Assembly: GCA_938003545.1 (NCBI GenBank)
Contig: CALKXY010000002.1
Coordinates: 1-64,000, forward strand
Length of the DNA: 64,000 nucleotides
Direction of reading: 5' to 3'
Origin: an uncultured Caulobacterales bacterium
GTDB taxonomy: Bacteria > Pseudomonadota > Alphaproteobacteria > Caulobacterales > Maricaulaceae
Part shown: positions 24,015 to 33,591 of the stretch, piece after piece
Numbering within the stretch: the first letter of the stretch is position 1
Layout: each line of letters opens with the position of its first letter
Position numbers and translations under genes: made by a program
Notes under the pieces: generated by a model
What the model was told of the DNA's origin: nothing
The model's database searches: none
What the model saw: the letters and a program-made list of their open reading frames with translations, nothing else

Positions 24015-27000
24015 CTACTTTTCCCAGTAGTAAGGTAAGCGTTTCTTATCACCAGTGATGACTTCGTTCATTGTATCGGCCTCATAGAGACGTCCGCCGA
24101 TCATGACATGTTCGATCTTATCCGTGTTGCGGATATCGTCCAGCGGGTTGTCGGATAGGATAACGAGGTCAGCGAGTTTGCCGACTTCCAGCGAACCAAT
24201 GTCTTTATAAAAACCAAGATGACGCGCAGGTTCTGTTGTGGCCGTCTGTAGGGCCTGTAGATTGCTCATGCCGCCGCGCGTAAAGCTCCACATTTCCCAA
24301 TGAGCCGCAAGACCTTCGCGTTGACCATGTGCGCCGATGGAGACAGGCACGCCCGCTTCCATCAGTTTCTTGGACACAGCCGCAGCGGCCGCATCTGCAT
24401 AATCCGCATCTGGCGCAGTTTCGCGGCGAACGGATTGAGCTCTTAACATCGCTGGGGGCGTGTGGGCAGATAGGATCGGGTGTTTCCACACGTCCTCACG
24501 GGCATAATAATAGCTCTCGCCGCGAATGCCACCATAGGTCACGGCAAGTGTTGGCGTATAGGCAACATTGGTTTGGCTGAACATCTGAACCACATCATCA
24601 TAGATGAATTCCTGCGGCAGGTTATGTTCAACCGACGTATTGCCGTCTTGGACCAGCGACATATCCATATGATAGAGCGAGCCACCTTCCGCGACGACAA
24701 TCAGATTTTCGTCACGCGCCGCTTTGACGACTTGCTGGCGTTGGTCACGGCGCGGTTGATTATAGTTCTTTACGCCATGCGCGCCTTGTTCTTTCAAACG
24801 GGACACATGTTCGCGCGCGTCCTCTTCCGATTGAATATTCGCAAAGAAGCCGGGAGCTTTCGCGCCGTAAATGACTTCGCCTGTGGAATATGTTCTTGGC
24901 GCGAGCAGCATGCCTGCGCGCTGCATTTCTCCCGCAGCAAAGATTTCACTGGCGCGTGAAGATGGATCGAAAATGGTTGTGACGCCTAATGCGAGCGTCG
25001 CGACAGCTTCCCAATTTTGTTGTGGGATCAACTCATCCGTGCCTTGGGGACCGTGCGCGTGAGCGTCGATAAAGCCCGGGACGATTGTTTTGCCGTCAAG
25101 GTCAACCGTTTCCGCGCCACGCGGGGCACGCAGATCTTTGCCGATTTTGACGATCCGATCACCTTCAATCAGAATATCGGCTTCTTCCATAACGCCGCCC
25201 TCTTCATCAGACATGCTGATGATCGTGGCATTGGTCAGCAGGACAGTGGTGTTCGGCGTGTCTTTTTTGACTTTATAGGAAATTGATGTCCCGTTTGTGA
25301 CGGGTTCGAAGTCTTCATTCATCATTTCGTCTAAAGATGCTGAGAACACATCTGCGCCAAGGGACCAATGCAATGTTCCGTCGGTTGACCAGCTCGGATA
25401 TGTTGCGCCGCCTTCGCTGACTTTCACAACGGGAAGTTCTCCCGTTTTCATGCCTGTCCCAATATTTTGCGGTCCAGACAGAAGCGGCATGACGAAGAGA
25501 TTATAGTTTTCACGAAACGCGACATGTTTGCCGTCAGGCGCGACGAGGTAGGTCTGTGCCATTTTTGATGAAGCATGTGCGCGTTCGTCATCGCCGAGCA
25601 AGTTAGTTGAAACGAGTGTGCTCTTGCTGTCGATTTGTTTGGTGAAGAAGACGCGAAGGTCATCGCCGTCAAAATGCGGGTCGCTGCCAGACTTCGCAAT
25701 TCGCATAGGTTCCCCGCCGTCAAGGGCGGTGACATATATGCCGGGCGCATCCGTGTAGGTTGGCGCGGTTAAGGCAGAGCCACCACCTTTTTCAAATGTC
25801 AGATAGTCTCCCGATGGCGATAGGCGTGGACGTTTGTAATGCCCGGGTTGATCGGTATGGGTTGTGATGTCCCCAGAGGCCACATCTATGGTGTGGATTG
25901 CGCCGAGTTCTGCATCGGTCCACGTCGTGAAAGCCACGCGCTTTCCGTCGCGAGACCAGCTCGGGTACAGCTCGCGGACGTCTTTAGGCAGTTTCGTCAG
26001 GTTTTTGATACGGCCACTGGCCATGTTTCGCAGATAGAGTTTGCCCAGAGATTCAAAGACAACGGATTTTCCGTCAGGGCTAGTTTGCGCAAAGCGGGGC
26101 ATACGGATATTAAATTCATCTGGCGCGACGTCCACGTTCGGTCGCGGAGCGTCCATAACTGTGCGGGTGTCGCGTACCTTGAACGGGATTTCTTTGAACG
26201 CGCCGCTTTCGATATCCAGGTGATGAATTTTGCCTTTGGCCCAGAAATAGATGGCCGACCCATCGGGAGACCAGTCCATATTTGGGTACATGCCTTGCAC
26301 GCCCCATGTTTCCTGCATGTCCTGATCAAGGTTGTCGAAGATCATCGTTTCTTCGCCAGACTCTAAATCTTTTAAGAACAGCTTGGATCGGGCTTCGACG
26401 CGTTTAACAAAAGCGAGTGATTTTCCGTCAGGCGAGGGCGCGCCGCGCACTGCGCCGCCATATCCACCCGCCGCCGTTGAAATTTCGCCTGTTTCCATAT
26501 CGTATTCTTTGATCTGGAAAAGCTCTGTGTGGCTATTTTGGGCGTAGACGAATGTTCCGCCGGATGTTGTGTTTTGTGTGTAATAGATCGATTTCCCATC
26601 CGGCGCGAAGATAGGTTCGCCAAGTTCCTTCTGGTGCGTCTCAGATGGCTTTTTGACGAGCTGTACGCCGCTGCCACCTTTGGTGTGGTAAAGCCAGATT
26701 TCGCCAGTCCCTAAGGACCGCGACGTCGTGAAATGCTTCTTTGCTGCGATATATGTGCCGTCTGGTGACCATGTCGGGTTATTAATCAGGCGAAATTTTT
26801 CTTTCGTGATCTGGCGAGCGTTTTCGCCGTCCACATCCATGACCCAAATGTTGTCGCCGCCCGCGCGGTCAGACGTAAAAGCGATTTCCGTGCCGTCGGG
26901 AGAGAAGCGTGGTTGCATATCCCATCCCATGCCTGAGGCAATGTTTTTGGCCGTGCCGCCTTTGGCTGGCATCGTGTAAATATCGCCAAGGAGGTCAAAG

Positions 27001-27215
27001 GCAATTGTTTTTCCGTCCGGCGAAACATCAAGGCTCATCCATGTGCCTTCTTGGACATTGATTTTGATTTCGCGCTTGTCTCCCGGTGGGTTTGTCACGT
27101 CCCATTTGGCTTTGTCAGTCTCGTCAGTCTTCTGCGCATCAGCAAAAGATGAAGCTGCAAATACCACAGCTGTTGTAAGCGCGATCGTGGAGAGTAATGC
27201 TGTTTTGAGGGTCAT
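24015..27215 (-). CDS. TolB-like beta-propeller / amidohydrolase fusion, exported
   Basis: Start ATG 27215 (AAGG upstream) gives 1066 aa and a clean signal peptide (ending near SSFADA). The first 630 residues are PD40/TolB-type propeller blades with repeats such as FSPDGTEIAFTSDR and WSPDGTYIAAKKH. The last 400 form an amidohydrolase domain: metal motif FIDAHAHG, later EHNLPQE and SIGAHGQREG, and a C-terminal LEVGKLADLVILSD strand. Such fusions are probable periplasmic hydrolases of peptides or cyclic amides, the propeller acting as a substrate gate. The M28 peptidase gene lies upstream on the same strand. Confidence 0.9.
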   Translation of the reverse strand: MTLKTALLSTIALTTAVVFAASSFADAQKTDETDKAKWDVTNPPGDKREIKINVQEGTWMSLDVSPDGKTIAFDLLGDIYTMPAKGGTAKNIASGMGWDMQPRFSPDGTEIAFTSDRAGGDNIWVMDVDGENARQITKEKFRLINNPTWSPDGTYIAAKKHFTTSRSLGTGEIWLYHTKGGSGVQLVKKPSETHQKELGEPIFAPDGKSIYYTQNTTSGGTFVYAQNSHTELFQIKEYDMETGEISTAAGGYGGAVRGAPSPDGKSLAFVKRVEARSKLFLKDLESGEETMIFDNLDQDMQETWGVQGMYPNMDWSPDGSAIYFWAKGKIHHLDIESGAFKEIPFKVRDTRTVMDAPRPNVDVAPDEFNIRMPRFAQTSPDGKSVVFESLGKLYLRNMASGRIKNLTKLPKDVRELYPSWSRDGKRVAFTTWTDAELGAIHTIDVASGDITTHTDQPGHYKRPRLSPSGDYLTFEKGGGSALTAPTYTDAPGIYVTALDGGEPMRIAKSGSDPHFDGDDLRVFFTKQIDSKSTLVSTNLLGDDERAHASSKMAQTYLVAPDGKHVAFRENYNLFVMPLLSGPQNIGTGMKTGELPVVKVSEGGATYPSWSTDGTLHWSLGADVFSASLDEMMNEDFEPVTNGTSISYKVKKDTPNTTVLLTNATIISMSDEEGGVMEEADILIEGDRIVKIGKDLRAPRGAETVDLDGKTIVPGFIDAHAHGPQGTDELIPQQNWEAVATLALGVTTIFDPSSRASEIFAAGEMQRAGMLLAPRTYSTGEVIYGAKAPGFFANIQSEEDAREHVSRLKEQGAHGVKNYNQPRRDQRQQVVKAARDENLIVVAEGGSLYHMDMSLVQDGNTSVEHNLPQEFIYDDVVQMFSQTNVAYTPTLAVTYGGIRGESYYYAREDVWKHPILSAHTPPAMLRAQSVRRETAPDADYADAAAAAVSKKLMEAGVPVSIGAHGQREGLAAHWEMWSFTRGGMSNLQALQTATTEPARHLGFYKDIGSLEVGKLADLVILSDNPLDDIRNTDKIEHVMIGGRLYEADTMNEVITGDKKRLPYYWEK

Positions 27216-27364
27216 ATCAGGCCTTGGAGGATTTGGTTTTGCCGTAGTGTGGCGTGAAGGCTGAGGTAAATCATGCCTTTTCACCTAAGAGGGGAAATTA
27301 AACGTTAGGACAAATTGAGCGGATCAAAGTCTTCTCACGTAAATAGGGAGAAGAGATTAATCTC

Positions 27365-28738
27365 TTAAAAACGCCCCGCTGCGCCTGGGAATACAACAGG
27401 CGTTTCGCTGCCGTCTTTGGCAACGGCGCTGACACCAAAGAAATAGTTGTCGATCACGAGGTTTTCAAATGTCCACTCGTCAACCTTTCCGACAAAACGC
27501 GAATGGGTCCATTCGGCTTCGGTTGTCAGGCGCCAATGTACGCGATAGCCTGCGAGGTTATCGGCATTCTCGGGCGTTTCCCATGTAAGTTTAGCGGAAG
27601 GCTGAACAGCGCCTGTCGCTTCGACATTCATCGGGAAGGGCGGCGCGCCCGCCATACCAGCAAGTGTGATGGCATTTAGAGCGGTGAGTTTAGCGGCATA
27701 GGCGGCGTCAACGCCGTCCATTGTGTCGCCATATTCGATACCATCTTCTGTCCGTAAGTCCTGATGTTGGCGATCATAATGCTCATGCGTTTCCATGATG
27801 CGAATGCCAGGGATGCCAACTTGGTTGAACGGGCGGTGATGTCCGCCGCGTCCGAAACGGTCGAGTCGATAGACCATCATGATGTCCAAATTGGTCATAT
27901 ATTGATCGCCTTGTGACTTAACATAGCGCGCCAAATTGCGGGATGGACTGTCCACTTCACCGCCTGTGAAACGCCGCGATCGGGCTTCGGCTTCGGTTTC
28001 ATTCGCGCGCGTACCTTCGGAGAAAACGCGGACAGTGGAATTATTTGTCACGCCATCAACGCCTGTGATGTTGGAGATCATATCGTTGTTCAAAACACCT
28101 TTAATACGCCAGTCATTTTCCAGAGCATAATCCGCAACGATCTTGCCGCCGAATAAGCCCTGTTCTTCGCCAGAAAGGCCCGCATAAATAATACTGCCCG
28201 CATATTTACGTTTCGAAAGAACACGTGCGGCTTCGATGACGCCTGCCATGCCAGATGCATTATCATTCGCGCCAGGACTGTCGGATGTCCCGTCCAGTGG
28301 ATCTGTGACGCGGCTATCAATATCGCCGCTCATCATGACATAGCGGTCAGGGTCAATCGTGCCGCGCTGAATGGCTAGGACTGAGACGACCTCTACGGGG
28401 TCGGGAATGCGGGTTTCGCCCTCAACAACATCGCTGACATAGATGACTTCAAGACAACCACCGCAGTCTTTCGAGATGTTTTCGAATTCTGCAAATATCC
28501 AGCGACGTGCAGCGCCGATTCCGCGGGTGTCGCTTTCAGTCTCGGATAATGTGTGCCGTGTTCCGAAATCGACAAGTGTTTGAATGTCAGATTGAATACG
28601 GCCCGCCGAGGGTGCCGTTGCGATTGTATAGAGGTCTTGGACTTCCGAGGGTGGCCCGTAGAACGAAGATAAGTCTTGTGCGATGGCTGTCGAGGCCGTT
28701 CCAAGCAAGAGAGCTGTAGCCAGTGCGAAAGTCTTCAT
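27365..28738 (-). CDS. M28 family zinc peptidase with an altered first metal ligand
   Basis: A signal peptide (cleavage near AIAQ) precedes an M28 peptidase domain and a C-terminal fibronectin-III-like domain (from about residue 365). GANDNASG, SGEEQGLFGG and NNDM supply the usual ligands and catalytic Glu, and a His follows in GRGGHHRPF or ETHEHYDR. The first ligand is unusual: where most members have HxD, this one has SGDIDSR, an Asp. I recall SGDIDSR in some related marine proteins, so it may define a subgroup. It probably trims extracytoplasmic peptides. 457 aa. Confidence 0.88.
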   Translation of the reverse strand: MKTFALATALLLGTASTAIAQDLSSFYGPPSEVQDLYTIATAPSAGRIQSDIQTLVDFGTRHTLSETESDTRGIGAARRWIFAEFENISKDCGGCLEVIYVSDVVEGETRIPDPVEVVSVLAIQRGTIDPDRYVMMSGDIDSRVTDPLDGTSDSPGANDNASGMAGVIEAARVLSKRKYAGSIIYAGLSGEEQGLFGGKIVADYALENDWRIKGVLNNDMISNITGVDGVTNNSTVRVFSEGTRANETEAEARSRRFTGGEVDSPSRNLARYVKSQGDQYMTNLDIMMVYRLDRFGRGGHHRPFNQVGIPGIRIMETHEHYDRQHQDLRTEDGIEYGDTMDGVDAAYAAKLTALNAITLAGMAGAPPFPMNVEATGAVQPSAKLTWETPENADNLAGYRVHWRLTTEAEWTHSRFVGKVDEWTFENLVIDNYFFGVSAVAKDGSETPVVFPGAAGRF

Positions 28739-28748
28739 CTGAAATCCT

Positions 28749-29657
28749 TTATGCAGAGGCGAGTTTTAGGACCGCCCCGTAATCTTTTTGAATATCCATA
28801 TCCGGCGCATGACCGGCCTTGACCATCGCTTTGTGTAAGACCTTCAATCGATAGCAAGGCACGAACATATAAGCGTGATGTTCAATGTGGTAATTCACCC
28901 AATAGGGCGCGAATAGGATGCGTTCGATCACATTGGCGTGTGTTGTTCGCGCATGGGTCAGCGGATTGTCATCATTGGTTGTCATACCGTGTTCGGCAAT
29001 ATTGCGCAGACGCAGGCAGGCAAAGAACCATGTCCAAAGCGGTAAGAGCCAAAGTGTTAGGAATAACCAAGGATGGCCGATCAGGACAAAGACGCAAAAA
29101 ATTATCAGATTTGCAATAATGTAAGGCGCGGAAGAGTTTTTTTGAAAGGCTTCTGTGCCCGGGATAGACTCATCGTGTTTACCCATTTTCCAACTAGCCA
29201 GTCTCAGGCGGAGAAATGTTAGGCCTGTAACATCACGCGCGAATTTGCGGCGCAGACTCGCTTTTGTCGTTGGAAATTTCGCAGATAAAGGCAGGTCAGG
29301 GTCATGCTTTGACTGAGCGTAACGATGATGTTTCAAGTGATAATGGCGATAGGCAATCATATCCCCGCCATAGGGTGCCCCAAGCAAATATTTGCCGACA
29401 TATTCGTTCAAGGCTTTCGTCTTAAATAAAACACCATGCGCGGTGTCATGTGTCAAAATTGCCATGCCGTGCTGACGGGACCCGATGATCATAAAACTGG
29501 CCGCAAAAACCCATGGATTTGGAAAAAGGATATAGGCGAGGACAGAGAGCGCAATCACACCCCAGACATGAAGGGTCAGCCAAACGCCCCAAAGGTCAGA
29601 TCGCTGCGCAAAGCGCCTAACCTTTTCCTTTGGGATATATTCAATTGCATGCTGCAT
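28749..29657 (-). CDS. Fatty acid desaturase
   Basis: The protein (302 aa from ATG 29657; the track begins at an upstream TTG) has several membrane helices and the three histidine boxes of membrane di-iron desaturases: HDTAHG, HYHLKHH and NYHIEHH. It would introduce double bonds into membrane lipid acyl chains or hydroxylate a related lipid; the exact substrate cannot be told. It lies 10 bp upstream of the M28 peptidase gene on the same strand. Confidence 0.9.
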   Translation of the reverse strand: MQHAIEYIPKEKVRRFAQRSDLWGVWLTLHVWGVIALSVLAYILFPNPWVFAASFMIIGSRQHGMAILTHDTAHGVLFKTKALNEYVGKYLLGAPYGGDMIAYRHYHLKHHRYAQSKHDPDLPLSAKFPTTKASLRRKFARDVTGLTFLRLRLASWKMGKHDESIPGTEAFQKNSSAPYIIANLIIFCVFVLIGHPWLFLTLWLLPLWTWFFACLRLRNIAEHGMTTNDDNPLTHARTTHANVIERILFAPYWVNYHIEHHAYMFVPCYRLKVLHKAMVKAGHAPDMDIQKDYGAVLKLASA

Positions 29658-29728
29658 CAGCAATAGAATGCGCGGCAGATGCCACCATTGTCAACGATCT
29701 AAAGACGCAGATGACTTGACGTTACTGC

Positions 29729-30376
29729 ATGGACACGAAAAATAGAGGCATGGAACGACTCATCAAAGGCTATCAATCTTTTCGTGCTGGGGATTATAGC
29801 CACCAAAAAGCACTCTATGAAAAATTAGGCCGTCATGGGCAAAATCCTGATATCATGCTGATTGCCTGCGCGGATAGCCGCGTGGATCCGACGGATATTT
29901 TTGACGCCTATCCGGGGCAGATGTTTGTTGCGCGCAATGTCGCAAACCTTGTGCCGCCGCCTGATGCAAATGAAAGCTATCATGGCACGACGGCGGCCAT
30001 CGAATATGCCGTAAAAGTCATTGGCGTGGATATGATTGTCGTCATGGGCCACGAAAGCTGCGGCGGCATTCAAGGCTGCATCGCGGGATTGGGGCGAGAC
30101 CCAGGCGATAGCTATGTCAATAAATGGCTCAGCCAGATCAACCATGTGTGTGACCGCGTCGCAGAACGCGGATTATCGGACGAGGATATGCAGTTCGAGA
30201 TGGAATTGGAAACGGTACGTCAGTCTCTAGCTAATCTCATGAAATATGATTTTATACGTGAACGCGTTGAAGCCGGTTCGCTGAAACTCCAAGGCGCGTA
30301 TTTCTCAATTATTCAAGCCCGCCTCATGCTGGCAGATGAGACAGGCGAATTTAAACTGATTGAAGTCGAGGATTAA
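29729..30376 (+). CDS. Beta-class carbonic anhydrase
   Basis: The 215-aa enzyme interconverts CO2 and bicarbonate. Zinc ligands are C47 with the D49/R51 dyad in CADSRVDP, H108 and C111 in GHESCGG. Length and motifs are typical of cytosolic bacterial beta-CAs. An alternative start is Met8. Its stop (TTAA at 30373-30376) overlaps that of the convergent Coq4 gene by 4 bp. Confidence 0.95.
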   Translation: MDTKNRGMERLIKGYQSFRAGDYSHQKALYEKLGRHGQNPDIMLIACADSRVDPTDIFDAYPGQMFVARNVANLVPPPDANESYHGTTAAIEYAVKVIGVDMIVVMGHESCGGIQGCIAGLGRDPGDSYVNKWLSQINHVCDRVAERGLSDEDMQFEMELETVRQSLANLMKYDFIRERVEAGSLKLQGAYFSIIQARLMLADETGEFKLIEVED

Positions 30377-31158
30377 GCGGCGGCAGCCTGTGCTCCGATA
30401 ACGGAGTACGGGTCTATCCCATTATGTCGCATTGCGGCGTGAACGGCATGGTATTGTGTCGGTAAGTCTATGCCTAAATATGCGCGAACCTCATCCAATG
30501 GACGCGGCAGAAGCGCAATCAGGTCTTCATATGTAATGTCTTTCGCGGCTTTACCAATCTGTCGCGCTTCATGAATTGATTTGAGAACAGGCGCGTTTTT
30601 CGGGGCTGTTTTCCGTATTTCCCATGCCGCGCCGTAAGCAATGAAGATCACGCCTGGTCCGCCGTGCTGTGCATAGCTGAAACCTAAAACGGAGGCTTCG
30701 CCAAGCGCGTCGCGGCCGAATCCCGTCAAGACGTGCAGCATGTCATGTGTATCGCGAAGACGATCCGCATAGATGTTCATCTCTGGGTGCCCGTAATCGC
30801 GTGAGATACCTGAAGCAGAATATTCGTCTACCAACCCCTGAGCTGTCAGCCCCTCGGTTGTCATGAAGTTTAAATAAGCGCGCCCTAAACTCTCTTCGGG
30901 TAAGGTCCGCAACCAATCATGATCATCCAACAAAGGTGGCAGATAACGCGCCTCATCCAGACGTTTACGTCCTGCTTCAGAATTTGCAAATTCCACGAAA
31001 TGCTTTTGAAAACTATCCCCATTCAGGGCATCAATCACATAAAAGACTTGCGACGTATCTTCCTTGTTTTTGATCAGCTTACGGAAGTGATGCAGCGCCT
31101 TTAGCGGACGTCGTCGACGTTTTTCGAATGATTTTACGGTGTATTGCGGTTGTGTCAT
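30373..31158 (-). CDS. Coq4 family protein (ubiquinone biosynthesis)
   Basis: The 261-aa protein carries the Coq4 signature HDxxHx11E: H138, D139, H142 and E154 in THDMLHVLTGFGRDALGE. Coq4 is needed for ubiquinone synthesis and has been linked to C1 decarboxylation/hydroxylation of the ring in eukaryotes and some alphaproteobacteria. Conserved helices around the motif and an Arg/Lys-rich N-terminus fit the family. It is divergent from the amidohydrolase at 31262, with a palindrome (31173-31189) between them that may control either gene. Confidence 0.9.
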   Translation of the reverse strand: MTQPQYTVKSFEKRRRRPLKALHHFRKLIKNKEDTSQVFYVIDALNGDSFQKHFVEFANSEAGRKRLDEARYLPPLLDDHDWLRTLPEESLGRAYLNFMTTEGLTAQGLVDEYSASGISRDYGHPEMNIYADRLRDTHDMLHVLTGFGRDALGEASVLGFSYAQHGGPGVIFIAYGAAWEIRKTAPKNAPVLKSIHEARQIGKAAKDITYEDLIALLPRPLDEVRAYLGIDLPTQYHAVHAAMRHNGIDPYSVIGAQAAAA

Positions 31159-31172
31159 GCAATTTTGTTAGC

Positions 31173-31189
31173 ATGGAAAGCCTTTCCAT
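31173..31189. promoter_or_regulatory. Perfect palindrome ATGGAAAG-C-CTTTCCAT
   Basis: An 8-1-8 inverted repeat sits in the divergent gap between coq4-like and amidohydrolase genes, 15 bp from the coq4 start. The size and symmetry suit a dimeric (for example TetR-type) repressor. No candidate regulator gene is adjacent, so the binder is unknown. Confidence 0.6.
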
Positions 31190-31261
31190 ACCATGACTGT
31201 GGTTGCATAGAGTTTATGCAATCAGCGTTGATCGCTGAAACGTTGCAGTGAGGGCAAAGAC

Positions 31262-32920
31262 ATGAAGAAAGCTGTTTTATGTGCGAGCCTCATCGTGCTT
31301 TCGGCGTGCATGCCTAAAGCGGCTGTTGAGTCTGATGTTACTGTGATTGTCGGCAATATCATCACCATGGATGAAACGCGGCCGCGAGCCAAAGTGATGG
31401 TCATTAAAAATGGCCGTATTGCTGCAATTGGTGATCCCGTCCTTCTGGAGAAAATGAAAACTGTGAATGTGATCGATCTATCGGGTCAAACCATCCTGCC
31501 CGGTTTTATTGATAGCCATGTTCACGTGCGTGAATTGGGTATGGATCGGATCAAGGCTAATCTTGTTGGTGTTGAGACGGTGGAAGATATTGTCGCGCGG
31601 CTGCAAGCGCATTTTCCAAATCCAGAACCAGGTATTTGGTTGATCGGGCAAGGGTGGGACGAGGGTGCATTTGCCTCGCGGGGGTATCCTGATCGGGCAA
31701 GTTTGGACGCAGCCTTTCCGAATAACCCTGTCGCGCTCGAAAGTTTGCATGGATTTGGCGGGTTTTATAATGGCCGCGCGTTAGACGTCGCTGGGATCAC
31801 GGCCCAAACGAAAGACCCCGAAGTTGGCGATATTCTACGCCGCGATAATGGCGACCCAACTGGTGTTATGCTGACGCTCGCGCAAGACTTAGTGGACCAA
31901 TATATTCCAAAACCCAATCAAGCAAAGCTCGAAGACGCGATTTTGGCAGGCTTGACGCAAATGTCCGAAGCAGGTGTCACATCTGTGCATGAAGCAGGCA
32001 TGACCCCAGCTGATGTCGCGGCGTTCCAAGCTCTAGCTGGGCGTGGCGAGCTACCTATTCGGGTCTATGGTCTGTTGGACGGGAATGACACGGCGCTGAT
32101 GGAGGCGTGGTTTGAGCAGGGACTGCAAGATGATCCAGAGGATTGGCTTGATATTCGCGGAATCAAAGTGTTTTACGATGGCTCGCTCGGCTCTCGCACC
32201 GCGCTTATGGCGGCGCCTTATTCTGATAAACCAAATGCCGCACGTCCCACAGAACGTATTTCGCCAGATGCACTACAAAGCCTCGCGGGTCGTGCCGCGA
32301 AAAATGGATTTCAAATGGCCGTTCATGCGATTGGCGACGAAGGCAACAATCGCACGCTCAATATTTACAACAAAGCGTTTGGCGCAGATGTGTCGGCGCG
32401 TTGGCGTATTGAGCATGCGCAAGTCGTGCTGCCGGATTATTATGACCGTGTTGCAGACATGGGTGTGTTGTCATCTGTGCAATCGTCCCATGCGGTCGGA
32501 GATAGTGATTGGGCTGAGGACCGTGTGGGGCCTGACCGGATCAAAAATGCCTATGCGTGGCAGACTATATTGGGCGCTGGCGGACGTTTGATGTTGAATT
32601 CTGACCTGCCGGGCGAGCCTTGGACACCAATGGAAACGCTTTACTTTGCCACTACGCGTAAAAAACTTGATCCAGCACCATTTGCTGATGGCTGGTTTTC
32701 AAATCAGGCGCTTACCGTTGAACAGGCGCTAAAGGCTATGACGCTCACAAATGCCTATGGTGCATTCCAAGAGGATGCGCTGGGGTCTTTAGAGGTAGGC
32801 AAGCGCGCAGATTTTGTTGTGTTGGATTCTGATCCGACCCAAGTCACGCCGACGTGGATCAAACACATAACTGTGCAGCAAACCTGGGTGAATGGTCAGC
32901 CTGTGTATCAGGCTGACTGA
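31262..32920 (+). CDS. Amidohydrolase lipoprotein (YtcJ-like, Amidohydro_3)
   Basis: A lipoprotein signal ends in LSAC (Cys16). The 552-aa Amidohydro_3 protein has the metal motif GFIDSHVHV, a later GSLGSRTALM and HAIGDEGNNR, WRIEHAQVV, and a final SLEVGKRADFVVLD strand. These enzymes hydrolyse amides or carbamates in a TIM barrel with a bi-metal site; the substrate is unknown. It is anchored in the envelope, and a paralogue lies at 59273-61000. It ends 6 bp from the convergent GST gene. Confidence 0.92.
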   Translation: MKKAVLCASLIVLSACMPKAAVESDVTVIVGNIITMDETRPRAKVMVIKNGRIAAIGDPVLLEKMKTVNVIDLSGQTILPGFIDSHVHVRELGMDRIKANLVGVETVEDIVARLQAHFPNPEPGIWLIGQGWDEGAFASRGYPDRASLDAAFPNNPVALESLHGFGGFYNGRALDVAGITAQTKDPEVGDILRRDNGDPTGVMLTLAQDLVDQYIPKPNQAKLEDAILAGLTQMSEAGVTSVHEAGMTPADVAAFQALAGRGELPIRVYGLLDGNDTALMEAWFEQGLQDDPEDWLDIRGIKVFYDGSLGSRTALMAAPYSDKPNAARPTERISPDALQSLAGRAAKNGFQMAVHAIGDEGNNRTLNIYNKAFGADVSARWRIEHAQVVLPDYYDRVADMGVLSSVQSSHAVGDSDWAEDRVGPDRIKNAYAWQTILGAGGRLMLNSDLPGEPWTPMETLYFATTRKKLDPAPFADGWFSNQALTVEQALKAMTLTNAYGAFQEDALGSLEVGKRADFVVLDSDPTQVTPTWIKHITVQQTWVNGQPVYQAD

Positions 32921-32926
32921 GTAAGT

Positions 32927-33559
32927 TTAGGCCGTGTAACTTGGGCGGGCCTTCATGCGGCCATGCCATTCTAATAGTGCGGTTTGGTCGTCTTGCGGCG
33001 TCACTTTAACCCAACGTCCGAAGTCCACAACCACTGTCGCCGTAATGTCTGCAACGGAATAAGTGTCGCCCGCGACATATGTATTGGATGAGAGTTGGCG
33101 GTCTAAGGTTTTGAAAAACCATCCAAGTTTCATGAGTCCGCGTTCGGCCAGTTCAGGGATTTGCGGGATGTTTTTTGGACCAGGCAGCGCGCGATCTTTC
33201 ATCGCGGGCGAGCTATTGCGCAAGGCTTCAGCGGCTGACATCAAGCCGCCCATCTCGCAGCGCCAATTCCATGTTGCGATCTCGGCCTTTTCCATCGGAG
33301 TCGTGCCGAGCAGCGGCGTTTCAGGATAAAGGGCCTCTAAATAGGCTGCGATACCCGCATTTTCAGTGAGGGTGTGGCCGTCATCGGTCACAAGCGCAGG
33401 CACGGTGCAGCCTGGGTTTATCTTGCGAAAGGCGTCACTCATTTGCTCGCCTTTGGTCAAATCGATTTGGATGTTTTCGTGTTCGATGCCTTTTTCAGCT
33501 AAAAACATACGAGTTCTGCGTGGACTAGGCGCGGTTGTGCAATCATAAAGTTTTAGCAT
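32927..33559 (-). CDS. Glutathione S-transferase family protein
   Basis: The start at ATG 33559 is chosen because AAGGG lies about 7 bp upstream; the track ORF starts two codons earlier. The about 210-aa protein has an N-terminal thioredoxin-like domain (MLKLYDCTTAPSPRRTRMFL, TENAGIAAYLE with the conserved glutathione-binding Glu-Asn variant) and an all-helical C-terminal domain. It should conjugate or reduce small electrophiles with glutathione. It is divergent from a pirin pseudogene 33 bp away, a pairing often seen as intact genes. Confidence 0.9.
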   Translation of the reverse strand: MLKLYDCTTAPSPRRTRMFLAEKGIEHENIQIDLTKGEQMSDAFRKINPGCTVPALVTDDGHTLTENAGIAAYLEALYPETPLLGTTPMEKAEIATWNWRCEMGGLMSAAEALRNSSPAMKDRALPGPKNIPQIPELAERGLMKLGWFFKTLDRQLSSNTYVAGDTYSVADITATVVVDFGRWVKVTPQDDQTALLEWHGRMKARPSYTA

Positions 33560-33591
33560 CGTCATTCCCTTATTTTCGTTGGACCCACACT

